A DNA stretch of 32,321 bases, taken from the NCBI GenBank assembly GCA_029242085.1, contig JAQWUP010000044.1, forward strand, positions 1 through 32,321, given 5' to 3'. Shown in pieces: positions 7,785 through 15,669 of the stretch. The notes beneath the pieces are model-generated. The model worked only from the letters and a program-made list of their open reading frames with translations, had not been told where the DNA came from and made no database searches. Position 1 is the first letter of the stretch. The number at the start of each line of letters is the position of its first letter. The position numbers and the translations under genes were made by a program. The DNA comes from Porticoccaceae bacterium (GTDB taxonomy: Bacteria > Pseudomonadota > Gammaproteobacteria > Pseudomonadales > Porticoccaceae).

Positions 7785-9398
7785 ATGCGTCTGTGGAATG
7801 GCTGGGGCAACGAAGACAGTGAACTGAGCATGGAGCTTAACAGCGGTTTACGCATGCTTTTACAGGCCCTTGTAGGTGAGTCTAAAGGCCTGCCAGAAGC
7901 AACATTGGAACAGGTGACCGCAAAGGTGCCAGTCACCAAACTGGCGGCGCACCCGCTGATTAGCCTCGATCCTGAAACCCGAGTTCGCCACGCCCGCGGC
8001 CAGAGTCTCCCAGATTGGTTGGCCATGCACAGTGGCGAGGTCGACAGTTTCCCCGATGGCGTGGCTTTTCCAGAATCTGCAGAGCAGGTGCGCGAATTAC
8101 TGGCACATGCCAAGGCTAATAGTATTGATGTGATTCCCTATGGCGGGGGTACCTCAGTGGTTGGGCATATTAATCCAGACCACAGTGATCGGCCCATACT
8201 GACCATTGATATGGGCAAAATGAATAAGCTAATTAAGCTAGATCGTGACAGTCAGTTGGCAACATTTGGTGCCGGCACAGCCGGGCCAGAAATTGAAGCC
8301 CAACTTAAAAAAGAGGGTTTTACCCTCGGTCATTTTCCTCAGTCTTGGGAGCTTTCAACCCTGGGTGGCTGGGTCGCCAGCCGCTCCAGTGGCCAACAGT
8401 CCCTGCACTATGGTCGTATCGAAAATATGTTTGCTGGGGGCAGTATTGAGACTCTGACCGGCAGCTTGGATATTCCCACCATTCCCGCCTCGTCCGCTGG
8501 CCCAGATATTCGCGAGATGATTCTCGGCTCTGAGGGCCGCATGGGTATTATTACCGAGGTGGTAGTGCGAGTGACACCAGTGCCGGAGAAAGAATCTTTT
8601 CAAGTGGTGTTCTTCCCCTCCTGGGACGTTGGTCTAACAGCCGCCAGAATGCTTATTCAGCAGCGCACACCGCTATCGATGGTGCGCTTGAGCAACCCCA
8701 TAGAAACTACCAGCCTTCTGTATATGGGCGCAGGGGAGGATATGAGCGGTATTGTCGCTCTGGAGGAAGCGCTGGCGGAAAAAGGCATTGGCTCGGGTAA
8801 AGTCATGATGACCTTTGGTGTGACAGGTTCTGCCAAACACTGCGCAGTTGCCCATGAAATGGCCATTGATCTGTGCACCTCAATAGGCGGTGTGGCCGAT
8901 CAGATTGGTCTGGGTGATAACTGGGCCCATGGACGCTTTCGCGCTCCCTATTTGCGTGATCCACTGGGAACGGCAGGCTATGCTGCCGACACCATGGAAA
9001 CTGCCATGGACTGGTCACAGGTACCCCATGCAGTGGATAAAATTGAAACCGCTATTCGCACAGGTCTTGCCGACGAGGGTGAACAGGTACATGTCTATAC
9101 CCACCTGAGCCATGTCTATGGTCAGGGTTCCAGTATCTATACCACCTATCTGTACCGTTTTGGCGACAGCTATCAGACTGCACTGCAGCGCTGGAAAAAA
9201 CTCAAGGCAGCTGGGGCCAATGAAATAGTCGCCTGCGGTGGTACTATTAGCCATCAACATGGAGTGGGCAAGGATCATCGCAGCTACCTTCCCGCAGAAA
9301 AAGGTTCGCTGGGTATTGCCGCCATTCAGTCTCTGTGCCAACTATTTGATCCCAAGGGTCAAATGAACCCAGGCAAATTACTACCGGACAGCAAATAA
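7785..9398 (+). CDS. FAD-linked oxidoreductase, alkyl-dihydroxyacetonephosphate synthase-like
   Basis: A 537-residue protein with an AAGGGGAT ribosome site before the ATG. It has the PCMH-type FAD domain (PYGGGTSVVGH at 118-128, a second FAD-contact region around SWELSTLGGWVASRSSG, and ILGSEGRMGIIT near 246-256) and an FAD-oxidase C domain ending NPGKLLP. Residues matching alkyl-DHAP synthase include VRLSN with R301, the aromatic segment YTTYLYRF (452-459) and SHQHGVGK (489-496), which aligns with the SHHHGVGK active-site motif of AGPS. AGPS swaps the acyl chain of acyl-DHAP for a fatty alcohol and makes the ether bond. E. coli YgcU belongs to the same broad group and also neighbours an FGGY kinase, so a polyol or sugar acid dehydrogenase is the main alternative. 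First gene of a three-gene operon. Confidence 0.85.
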   Translation: MRLWNGWGNEDSELSMELNSGLRMLLQALVGESKGLPEATLEQVTAKVPVTKLAAHPLISLDPETRVRHARGQSLPDWLAMHSGEVDSFPDGVAFPESAEQVRELLAHAKANSIDVIPYGGGTSVVGHINPDHSDRPILTIDMGKMNKLIKLDRDSQLATFGAGTAGPEIEAQLKKEGFTLGHFPQSWELSTLGGWVASRSSGQQSLHYGRIENMFAGGSIETLTGSLDIPTIPASSAGPDIREMILGSEGRMGIITEVVVRVTPVPEKESFQVVFFPSWDVGLTAARMLIQQRTPLSMVRLSNPIETTSLLYMGAGEDMSGIVALEEALAEKGIGSGKVMMTFGVTGSAKHCAVAHEMAIDLCTSIGGVADQIGLGDNWAHGRFRAPYLRDPLGTAGYAADTMETAMDWSQVPHAVDKIETAIRTGLADEGEQVHVYTHLSHVYGQGSSIYTTYLYRFGDSYQTALQRWKKLKAAGANEIVACGGTISHQHGVGKDHRSYLPAEKGSLGIAAIQSLCQLFDPKGQMNPGKLLPDSK

Positions 9399-9401
9399 TC
9401 T

Positions 9402-11012
9402 ATGAATAGTTCAGGCGCTCATTTACTCGCCCAGATGCGCAAAGGCGAGCAGCTCAACTGGGATATTATTGTGGTGGGTGGCGGCATTACCGGCGCCGGT
9501 GTGCTGCGTGAGGCGGCAAGGCGCGGTTACCGTGCACTGCTACTCGAACAGCAAGACTATTCCTGGGGCACCTCCAGCCGCTCATCAAAAATGGTCCATG
9601 GCGGTCTGCGCTACCTGGCTGCTGGCGATCTAAAACTTACCAAGCATTCGCTACTTGAGCGTGAGCGCCTGCTGGCAGAGGCACCTGGCTTAGTCGATCG
9701 AATTACCTTTTACTTTAGCCTTACCAAAGGCCTATTTCCCGGCCGACTAGCTATGTCGGTGATACTGCTGATCTACGATTTTATCGCCGGAATTAGAGAC
9801 CATCGCTACCACAACAACAGGGCACTGCAAGAACGCTTTCCCGGCCTAAATGACAAACACCTTAAAGGAGCCAGCGCCTATACCGATGCCATGGTGGATG
9901 ATTCGCGACTGGTATTGCGAGTGCTGCAAGAGAGTATTGCCAATGGCGCCTCTGCGCTCAATTACGCTAAGGTTACCAATCTTTTAGTTGAGCAGAATCA
10001 GGTAGTTGGTGCGGTGCTGGACGATCCCGAGAGTAACAGTACAATCGAGCTGCGCGCTCCTGTGGTGATGAATGCCACGGGCGCCTGGGCAGATCGCCTG
10101 CGCAATCAACTCATTCCTGAAAAGCGTGTGCGCCCGCTGCGTGGCAGTCACCTCATTATTGCCAAACAGCTAATGCCAGTCACCGATGTATTGACCTCTC
10201 TTCACCCAGAGGATCAACGCGGCGTCTATGTCTACCCTTGGGAAGGCACTACCGTGATTGGCACTACCGATCTTGATCACAGTGAAGATCTGGATATAGA
10301 AGCCAGTATCGTCCAGAGTGAAGTAGACTATCTGATCAATGCCTTTAATGTTCAGTTTCCCCATGCCCAGATCGGCGAGAGCGATATTATTTCCTCTTGG
10401 GCTGGCGTGCGTCCGGTAATCGGATCGGAGAAATCCAAGGATCCCTCGAAGGAGCGTCGCGACCACGCGGTATGGTCCGATCAGGGTCTGATTACGGTGA
10501 GCGGAGGCAAACTCACCACCTTTAGATTAATCGCCTTAGATGCACTAAAGGCAGCCGAAGCGCATCTGCCAGAACCACAGCCGTTCACTGATGACAGAGT
10601 CTTTAGTCGACCCAATATCAGCGCCGAGGCACTGGTGCCCAGCAACCCTGTCTGGGGTCAACGGCTGTTGGGGCGCTATGGGCCAATGGCAAAACAACTA
10701 TTGGATGATGCCGCACCAGCAGAGCACCAGCGTATTGGCGTCACCGATTTTTGCCTTGCCGAATGTCGCTGGGCACTGCGTCATGAATCAGTACAGCATC
10801 TCGATGATCTGTTATTGCGACGTACCAGATTGGGGATGGTATTGGTTAATGCCGGTGAGGAACTATTTCCCACCCTAGAAAAAATGTGCATGAATGAATT
10901 GAATTGGAATAGGCAGCAGTGGCAAGACGAGCTGGCGCGCTACCAAGGAATTTGGCAGCAGTTTTACAGTCTGCCAAAAAAAAATAATAAAATAAAAAGA
11001 AAAACCCCATGA
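9402..11012 (+). CDS. GlpD-like FAD-dependent glycerol-3-phosphate dehydrogenase
   Basis: A 536-residue flavoprotein starting 3 bases after the upstream stop with no clear ribosome site, so translation is probably coupled. The FAD dinucleotide motif is at 21-33 (DIIVVGGGITGAG), followed by the GlpD signature SSRSSKMVHGGLRYL (58-72), a mid-region GTTDLDH segment and the C-terminal helical DAO_C domain. GlpD oxidises sn-glycerol 3-phosphate to DHAP and passes electrons to quinone at the inner membrane. EryB-like erythritol-phosphate dehydrogenases share the fold, so the polyol phosphate is not certain. DHAP is the backbone used by AGPS-type enzymes, which would link it to the gene before. The C-terminal tail is unusually lysine-rich (KKNNKIKRK), encoded by an A-rich stretch. 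Confidence 0.9.
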   Translation: MNSSGAHLLAQMRKGEQLNWDIIVVGGGITGAGVLREAARRGYRALLLEQQDYSWGTSSRSSKMVHGGLRYLAAGDLKLTKHSLLERERLLAEAPGLVDRITFYFSLTKGLFPGRLAMSVILLIYDFIAGIRDHRYHNNRALQERFPGLNDKHLKGASAYTDAMVDDSRLVLRVLQESIANGASALNYAKVTNLLVEQNQVVGAVLDDPESNSTIELRAPVVMNATGAWADRLRNQLIPEKRVRPLRGSHLIIAKQLMPVTDVLTSLHPEDQRGVYVYPWEGTTVIGTTDLDHSEDLDIEASIVQSEVDYLINAFNVQFPHAQIGESDIISSWAGVRPVIGSEKSKDPSKERRDHAVWSDQGLITVSGGKLTTFRLIALDALKAAEAHLPEPQPFTDDRVFSRPNISAEALVPSNPVWGQRLLGRYGPMAKQLLDDAAPAEHQRIGVTDFCLAECRWALRHESVQHLDDLLLRRTRLGMVLVNAGEELFPTLEKMCMNELNWNRQQWQDELARYQGIWQQFYSLPKKNNKIKRKTP

Positions 11013-12571
11013 AACATTCAAACTACGTACTGGCTATCGACAACGGCACTCAAAGTGTTCGCGCCATAGTTTTTGACAGTCATGGTCAGTTGGTCGTCAA
11101 ATCCAAAGTAGATATAGAACCCTATTTCTCCACCCAGCCCGGTTATGCAGAGCAACAGCCGGACTATTTTTGGTCTGCACTTTGCCAGGCCTGCCAAGAA
11201 CTATGGGCACAGCTGGATTTTCCACGACAAAATATTAAAGCAGTCTCGGTCACTACCCAGCGCGCCACCGTGGTACCCATGGGTAGAGATGGCAAACCTT
11301 TGCGCGCTGCCATTAGCTGGCTGGATCAGCGACAGGTCGATAGCAAGCCGCAGCTAGGTGCTCTTGAATCAATACTATTTACACTGGTTAAAGCCAAGGA
11401 TTCTGTCGACGCCTTTCATGCTCAGGCCGAAGCTAATTGGATTGCCCAGAAAGAGCCTCAGCTCTGGGCCCAGGTGGATAAATTTTTATTGTTATCTGGT
11501 TACCACAACTATCAGCTGACCGGCTGTTACACAGATTCTATCGCCAGTCAGGTGGGCTATGTGCCCTTTGATTTTCAGAAACTGGAATGGGCGCAGGGCA
11601 AAGATTGGAAATGGCGCGCAATACCGGCGATTACTCGAGAAATGCTGCCCGAGCTATTGCCAGCAGGAGAAACGCTAGGTCATATAACCGCAGCGGCCAG
11701 CGCGCAGACCGGTATTCCTGAGGGTCTGCCATTAATTGCCTGTGGTTCCGATAAAGCTTGTGAGGTGCTGGGCACTGGCAGCCTCGACAATCAAACCGGC
11801 AGCCTTAGCTATGGCACCACCGCCACCTTTAATATCACTAGCGACAAATATCTCGAAGCCATTCCATTTCACCCCGCTTACCCTGGTGTTGTCCCCAATA
11901 CGTTTAATATAGAAATGATGGTGCAACGTGGCTATTGGATGGTCAGCTGGTTTAAACAGGAATTTGGCTTGCATGAACAGCAGCTCGCCTCTGAACAGAA
12001 TGTAGCGCCAGAGTCTCTGTTCGATGATCTACTGGCGCAGGTACCTGCGGGCAGTATGGGCCTTATGCTACAACCCTATTGGGGCGGTAGTATGAATGAC
12101 TCAGGCCCGGAGGCCAAAGGCGCAATGATCGGTTTTGGTGAAGTTCATACCAGAGCCCATATGTACCGAGCCATGATTGAAGGCCTGACCTATGCTCTGC
12201 GCGAGGGCAAAGAGCGTGTCGAAAAACGTAGTGGCCAGCCATTACAACGCCTAATGGTATCCGGTGGTGGCTCGCAGAGTGATGAGATTATGCAGATTAC
12301 TGCCGATGTATTTGGCATGCCGGTAGAGCGTCCACATACCTACGAAACGTCGGCTCTAGGAGCTGCTGTTGCTGCGGCTGTGGGCTGTGGTATCTATCCG
12401 AACTTCGCGAATGCTGTGGACAGCATGACTCATACAGGTGACTGTTTTATGCCGGACCCTGAAAACCAAAAAATCTATAATGATCTATACACCAAGGTGT
12501 ATAACAAAATGTATCAGAGCCTAAAACCGAGTTATGAAAATATCAGGTCGATTACAGGTTATCCGACTTAA
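11009..12571 (+). CDS. FGGY-family carbohydrate/polyol kinase
   Basis: A 520-residue kinase whose ATG overlaps the GlpD stop (ATGA). The N-terminal phosphate-binding strand is LAIDNGTQSVRAIVFD (D11), the probable catalytic aspartate is D248 in CGSDKACEVLG, and the C-terminal domain has the nucleotide-binding loop SGGGSQSDEIMQI followed by the conserved ETSALGAAVAAAVG. FGGY enzymes phosphorylate glycerol, erythritol, xylulose, gluconate and similar. Next to a GlpD-like oxidase the product is most simply a polyol phosphate such as glycerol 3-phosphate, but the sequence is not an obvious GlpK and resembles the YgcE-like branch. With the two preceding genes it gives a kinase, dehydrogenase and FAD-oxidase series under a divergent AraC regulator. 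Confidence 0.9.
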   Translation: MKHSNYVLAIDNGTQSVRAIVFDSHGQLVVKSKVDIEPYFSTQPGYAEQQPDYFWSALCQACQELWAQLDFPRQNIKAVSVTTQRATVVPMGRDGKPLRAAISWLDQRQVDSKPQLGALESILFTLVKAKDSVDAFHAQAEANWIAQKEPQLWAQVDKFLLLSGYHNYQLTGCYTDSIASQVGYVPFDFQKLEWAQGKDWKWRAIPAITREMLPELLPAGETLGHITAAASAQTGIPEGLPLIACGSDKACEVLGTGSLDNQTGSLSYGTTATFNITSDKYLEAIPFHPAYPGVVPNTFNIEMMVQRGYWMVSWFKQEFGLHEQQLASEQNVAPESLFDDLLAQVPAGSMGLMLQPYWGGSMNDSGPEAKGAMIGFGEVHTRAHMYRAMIEGLTYALREGKERVEKRSGQPLQRLMVSGGGSQSDEIMQITADVFGMPVERPHTYETSALGAAVAAAVGCGIYPNFANAVDSMTHTGDCFMPDPENQKIYNDLYTKVYNKMYQSLKPSYENIRSITGYPT

Positions 12572-12593
12572 GGTATTTTTTTCCTGCAAAAAA

Positions 12594-12635
12594 AGACAGA
12601 GTTATTTTTATCAATCTATAAAAATAACTCTGTCT
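12594..12635. terminator. Intrinsic terminator hairpin between convergent genes
   Basis: A perfect 18-base inverted repeat (12594-12611 with 12618-12635) around a 6-base loop. On the minus strand it is followed directly by a run of about eight T, making it a strong terminator for the toxin-like gene whose stop is at 12660. On the plus strand it follows the FGGY kinase by 22 bases and has a weaker T-rich tail, so it probably works in both directions. Confidence 0.9.
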
Positions 12636-12659
12636 AAATATCTCTCTTACTTTTTATAA

Positions 12660-13844
12660 TTATGCTGCAGAGGTAGTATGCTGATTTTGCACCTGATTAT
12701 AGTAGGTAATAATATCACTGGTGGTCCCCTTGGCCGTTGCAGTCTGAACCTCGGCCGATGACATACCCACCGTCAGTTGAGCGTCATTTACATTTAGCTC
12801 GAGATGCAGAGCACCGGCTTGCTTATAGGCCGCAGCCCATTCGGTAATCGCATCATCAATATCTGCAGCTACGGCGCTAAAGTTGGCTGAACTACTGTCG
12901 GCCGTTGCAGTTTTAATATCGGTTACGGCATTGGCAACATCAGCATCCAACGCTTGCCACTCAACGAGAATCGCCTGCAGGTTGGTTTCAATTTCTACAG
13001 TCTGTGCAGACATAGCAGCAAAGTTTTTAGACAGTATATGCAGTGTAGATACATCTGCTGTTAAGCCTATAATCTGTGCTTCATCGGCTTTAATCGCTGC
13101 GTTATCGGCCTTGATTTTCAAACCGTCCATAGCGATATAGGTACTGGCAACCGCAATTGCGGGTCCAAGTACAAACCATACTAGCGCACCTTCAGGGAAA
13201 GCCGCTATCGTGGCGACAATGCCCAGAGTCAACGCAATACCATCGGCAATACCCAGGCCAATAATAGCCGCTGTCAGGCTTTTTATTTCATCATGAAGTT
13301 TGTCGATATCAGCATTAAGCTTATCAATCTGCGCCTGATCGGCATTAGCTGCTTTGGTGGAGTCAGTGGCAATAGTCTGTAAATTAGTCGCCAGTGATGG
13401 CAACTCATCTTTAAAACCTTTGATCGCATTTAGGGCACCAGTGATAAAGGTATCAATTAGTCCCAAGGTGCTGCTGATGTTAGTTAAGTCTGAATTTAAT
13501 GCGCTCAGTGCGCCTTTGTTCGTTGGATCTACCTCTAACGACTCGGCCTGCATCTTAGCGTTAGCTAATAATTGGGTAATACTGTCATTGTAGTTCTTAA
13601 CCTCATCGGGCACATTCAATAGACGCGCCATAACATTATTAACCCAAGTCAATGCGCCTGCATCAGCGGCTTCATAGGCGGTTACAAATTTGTCCCAGTC
13701 TGGCGGGTTTTGATTAAGGGTGGGTAAGCTCGACGAAAGCACACTGGTAACCAATGTATTTACCGCTACTACATTTTGTTTATAAGACGTTTGTTTTACT
13801 GCAAGTGATAGAGCATTTTTTTGGATAGCTTTTGCAAGAGCCAT
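12660..13844 (-). CDS. HBL/NHE/ClyA-family alpha-helical pore-forming-toxin-like protein
   Basis: A 394-residue protein with a CAGAGGA ribosome site 9 bases before ATG. It is nearly all helix. The N-terminal part carries the pattern DWDKFVTAYEAADAGALTW and VPDEVKNYN (49-86) seen in Bacillus HBL/NHE and xenorhabdolysin-type toxins. A coiled-coil rich in D, A, K and L (about 160-190) leads into a hydrophobic hairpin at about 191-237, the likely membrane-inserting element, and a second coiled-coil (240-345) follows. There is no cysteine and no signal peptide, as in ClyA-type toxins that leave by vesicles or lysis. It is monocistronic, with its own terminator. A structural coiled-coil protein is the alternative, but the single central hydrophobic hairpin between coiled-coils is the ClyA-superfamily plan. 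Target unknown. Confidence 0.72.
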   Translation of the reverse strand: MALAKAIQKNALSLAVKQTSYKQNVVAVNTLVTSVLSSSLPTLNQNPPDWDKFVTAYEAADAGALTWVNNVMARLLNVPDEVKNYNDSITQLLANAKMQAESLEVDPTNKGALSALNSDLTNISSTLGLIDTFITGALNAIKGFKDELPSLATNLQTIATDSTKAANADQAQIDKLNADIDKLHDEIKSLTAAIIGLGIADGIALTLGIVATIAAFPEGALVWFVLGPAIAVASTYIAMDGLKIKADNAAIKADEAQIIGLTADVSTLHILSKNFAAMSAQTVEIETNLQAILVEWQALDADVANAVTDIKTATADSSSANFSAVAADIDDAITEWAAAYKQAGALHLELNVNDAQLTVGMSSAEVQTATAKGTTSDIITYYNQVQNQHTTSAA

Positions 13845-14232
13845 GATGGCGTCCTCTGTGATTAAGTTTATTGTTGTGCTTCTTTCACATCTAAGCGCGG
13901 CCAGACTAATGACTTGAAAAAGTAAAAACCGGAATTAGAGCTCAGTTTAGAAGCCATCAATCAGAGATAAGAGATGTAACACAGAGAAGTTATGACAGCG
14001 TAGGCATTGCGCCTGCAGAAGTGTGACTTTAAAATAATTTTTTAGTTTTCGCAGAGGCATTTTTAGTGGAACAGCTTCTGTTACCCCCATGATCTTGATC
14101 CCTAACCCTGTCATCTTGAGCCCTGCCATTGTCATCTTGAGCCCTGCCACTGTCATCTTGAGCTCTATCACTGTCATCTTGACGAGCTTAGCGACGCAAG
14201 ATCTACTCAAACTAGCGTACAAACCCTAACCT
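13845..14232. other. 388-base non-coding stretch upstream of the toxin-like gene
   Basis: No convincing gene. It holds the ribosome site and presumably the promoter of the minus-strand toxin-like gene at its left end, though no clear -35/-10 pair could be picked, and the 21-bp tandem repeat at its right end just after the aminotransferase stop. A minus-strand 91-codon frame crosses it, but its first half is only the translated repeat and its start is TTG. Confidence 0.6.
14090..14194. repeat. 21-bp imperfect tandem repeat, five units
   Basis: Five copies of a 21-base unit begin at 14090, 14111, 14132, 14153 and 14174, each starting T(C/G)ATCTTGA. The central units are the most alike (core TCATCTTGAGCCCTGCCA); the first and last are diverged. 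The last unit runs into a short inverted repeat (ATCTTG at 14176-14181 with CAAGAT at 14197-14202). That resembles the widespread TCATCCTGAGCGAAGC-type palindromic elements of many bacterial genomes, so the array may have grown from one half of such an element. The spacing is uniform with no unique spacers, so it is not CRISPR. Confidence 0.85.
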
Positions 14233-15582
14233 CTACACCAATAAATTCTCTTTCTTACAGTGATCAAGGGTCGCATCCAATGCGATAGCTACAGCAGCCA
14301 TCATTTCATCAATCTGTTCAGTGGTAATAATAAGTGGCGGGCAGAAACCTAAACTGGAACCTGCCACTGCACGAATTAGCAAGCCATTATCCTGAGCCAC
14401 TTTTTGTGCGTAACCACCCACGGCTCCGCCGACAAAAGGCTGCCCTGTTTCTTTGTTAGCTACCAACTCAAGGGCACCGATTAAACCACTGCCTCGCACC
14501 TCACCCACCAGAGGATGGTCGCTAAACTCGGCAAGACGCTTTTGTAGATACTCGCCGGTTACTGCGGCGTTTTCAAAGATATGGTCGCGGGTATAAATTT
14601 CTAAGGTCTTGAGGGCAACCGCACAGGCCACGGGGTGGCCCGAGTAAGTATAGCCATGACCAAAGGCGCCAGCATTGGCGCTCTGATCAATCATTGCATC
14701 ATATATTTCGCGACGGATCGCTGAGGCACTTATGGGCATATAGGCCGAAGATAGCTGCTTGGCAAAGGTCATCATGGCAGGGGAATCAATACCCATGGTC
14801 GTACAGCCAAAGTCTTTACCTGTGCGGCCAAAGCCAGTAATGACTTCATCGGCCCAAAACATAATGTCGTATTTATTGAGCACCGCCTGAACCTTTTGGT
14901 AATAACCCGGAGGCGGCACAATAACGCCGCTTGCACCGGTGATGGGCTCGGCGATAAAAGCGGCAATGGTCTCTGGGCCTTCACGCACAATCATGGCTTC
15001 AAGATTGCCGACAATACGATCGACAAAATCTATTTCAGACTCTTCATCCTGTTTGCCACGATAGTAGTGCGGGTGATCGGTGCGCAAAATGCCCAGCGCA
15101 TCCACCGGCAGATCGAAATGATTCTGTGTCACTGGTAATCCAGTTAGCGAGGCCGCCGCCACGGTCACACCATGGTAAGAGCGTTCACGAGCAATAATTT
15201 TGCGACACTCTGGTTTACCTATGGCTTCATGGTAGTAACGCAATAGTTTGATATGGGTATCATTGGCATCACTGCCGGAGTTACCAAAAGATAACACTGC
15301 GTCTTGCATGGGAATCATAGCCGCCAGTTTGTCGGCCAAATCAATGGCGACCTGGTGAGTCTTGCCACCAAACATATGGCTAAAGGTCAGCTTGCTCATC
15401 TGCTCGGAGGTGGTATCAATCAGTTCCTGATTGCCATAGCCCAGCGCTGTGCACCAGAGCCCAGCCAAACCCTCTAGATATTTATTGCCCTCTTTATCCC
15501 AAACATAACAGCCCTCACCCCGCTCAATACTGATCTGTTCGATGGCTTTAAAATTAGTCGTTGGGTAAATTAAATGTGTCAT
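14233..15582 (-). CDS. Class III (omega) aminotransferase
   Basis: A PLP enzyme of about 449 residues. The ATG at 15582 is preferred over TTG at 15588 because a GAGCGAG ribosome site sits just upstream. It shows the fold-type I markers: NSGSDAND (about 101-108), SYHGVT (about 135-140), the cofactor-binding ADEVITGFGR (244-253) and the Schiff-base lysine K275 in TFAKQLSSA. The family includes putrescine-, GABA-, taurine- and beta-alanine-pyruvate aminotransferases, which remove a terminal amino group to give a semialdehyde. The gene follows a succinate-semialdehyde-type dehydrogenase on the same strand (gap 87 bases), so the pair would convert an omega-amino acid or amine to the acid. The exact amine cannot be read from sequence. 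Confidence 0.9.
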   Translation of the reverse strand: MTHLIYPTTNFKAIEQISIERGEGCYVWDKEGNKYLEGLAGLWCTALGYGNQELIDTTSEQMSKLTFSHMFGGKTHQVAIDLADKLAAMIPMQDAVLSFGNSGSDANDTHIKLLRYYHEAIGKPECRKIIARERSYHGVTVAAASLTGLPVTQNHFDLPVDALGILRTDHPHYYRGKQDEESEIDFVDRIVGNLEAMIVREGPETIAAFIAEPITGASGVIVPPPGYYQKVQAVLNKYDIMFWADEVITGFGRTGKDFGCTTMGIDSPAMMTFAKQLSSAYMPISASAIRREIYDAMIDQSANAGAFGHGYTYSGHPVACAVALKTLEIYTRDHIFENAAVTGEYLQKRLAEFSDHPLVGEVRGSGLIGALELVANKETGQPFVGGAVGGYAQKVAQDNGLLIRAVAGSSLGFCPPLIITTEQIDEMMAAVAIALDATLDHCKKENLLV

Positions 15583-15634
15583 TGGCAACTCGCTCTTTTT
15601 ATTATTCTGCTGCTCTATGTCTTCTACGATGGTA

Positions 15635-15664
15635 CTGAAAGTTGCTGATAGCTCTAGCTTTCAG
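15635..15664. repeat. Inverted repeat between the dehydrogenase and aminotransferase genes
   Basis: CTGAAAG (15635-15641) and CTTTCAG (15658-15664) form a 7-bp stem with a 16-base loop, six bases beyond the gabD-like stop on the minus strand. No T-run follows, so it is not an intrinsic terminator. It may stabilise the upstream message or be a processing site. Confidence 0.35.
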
Positions 15665-15669
15665 CAGCT

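Noticed and set aside
14090-14194. CRISPR array
   Set aside because: Units abut at exact 21-base intervals with no unique spacers and no cas genes nearby.
13947-14222. Minus-strand 91-codon frame with heptad KMT(V/M)AGL-type repeats
   Set aside because: The repeat is just the 21-bp DNA array translated in frame; the start is TTG, the second half has no recognisable domain, and nothing supports expression.
15635-15664. Terminator between the gabD-like and aminotransferase genes
   Set aside because: A 7-bp stem with a 16-base loop and no T-run; the genes may still share a transcript.
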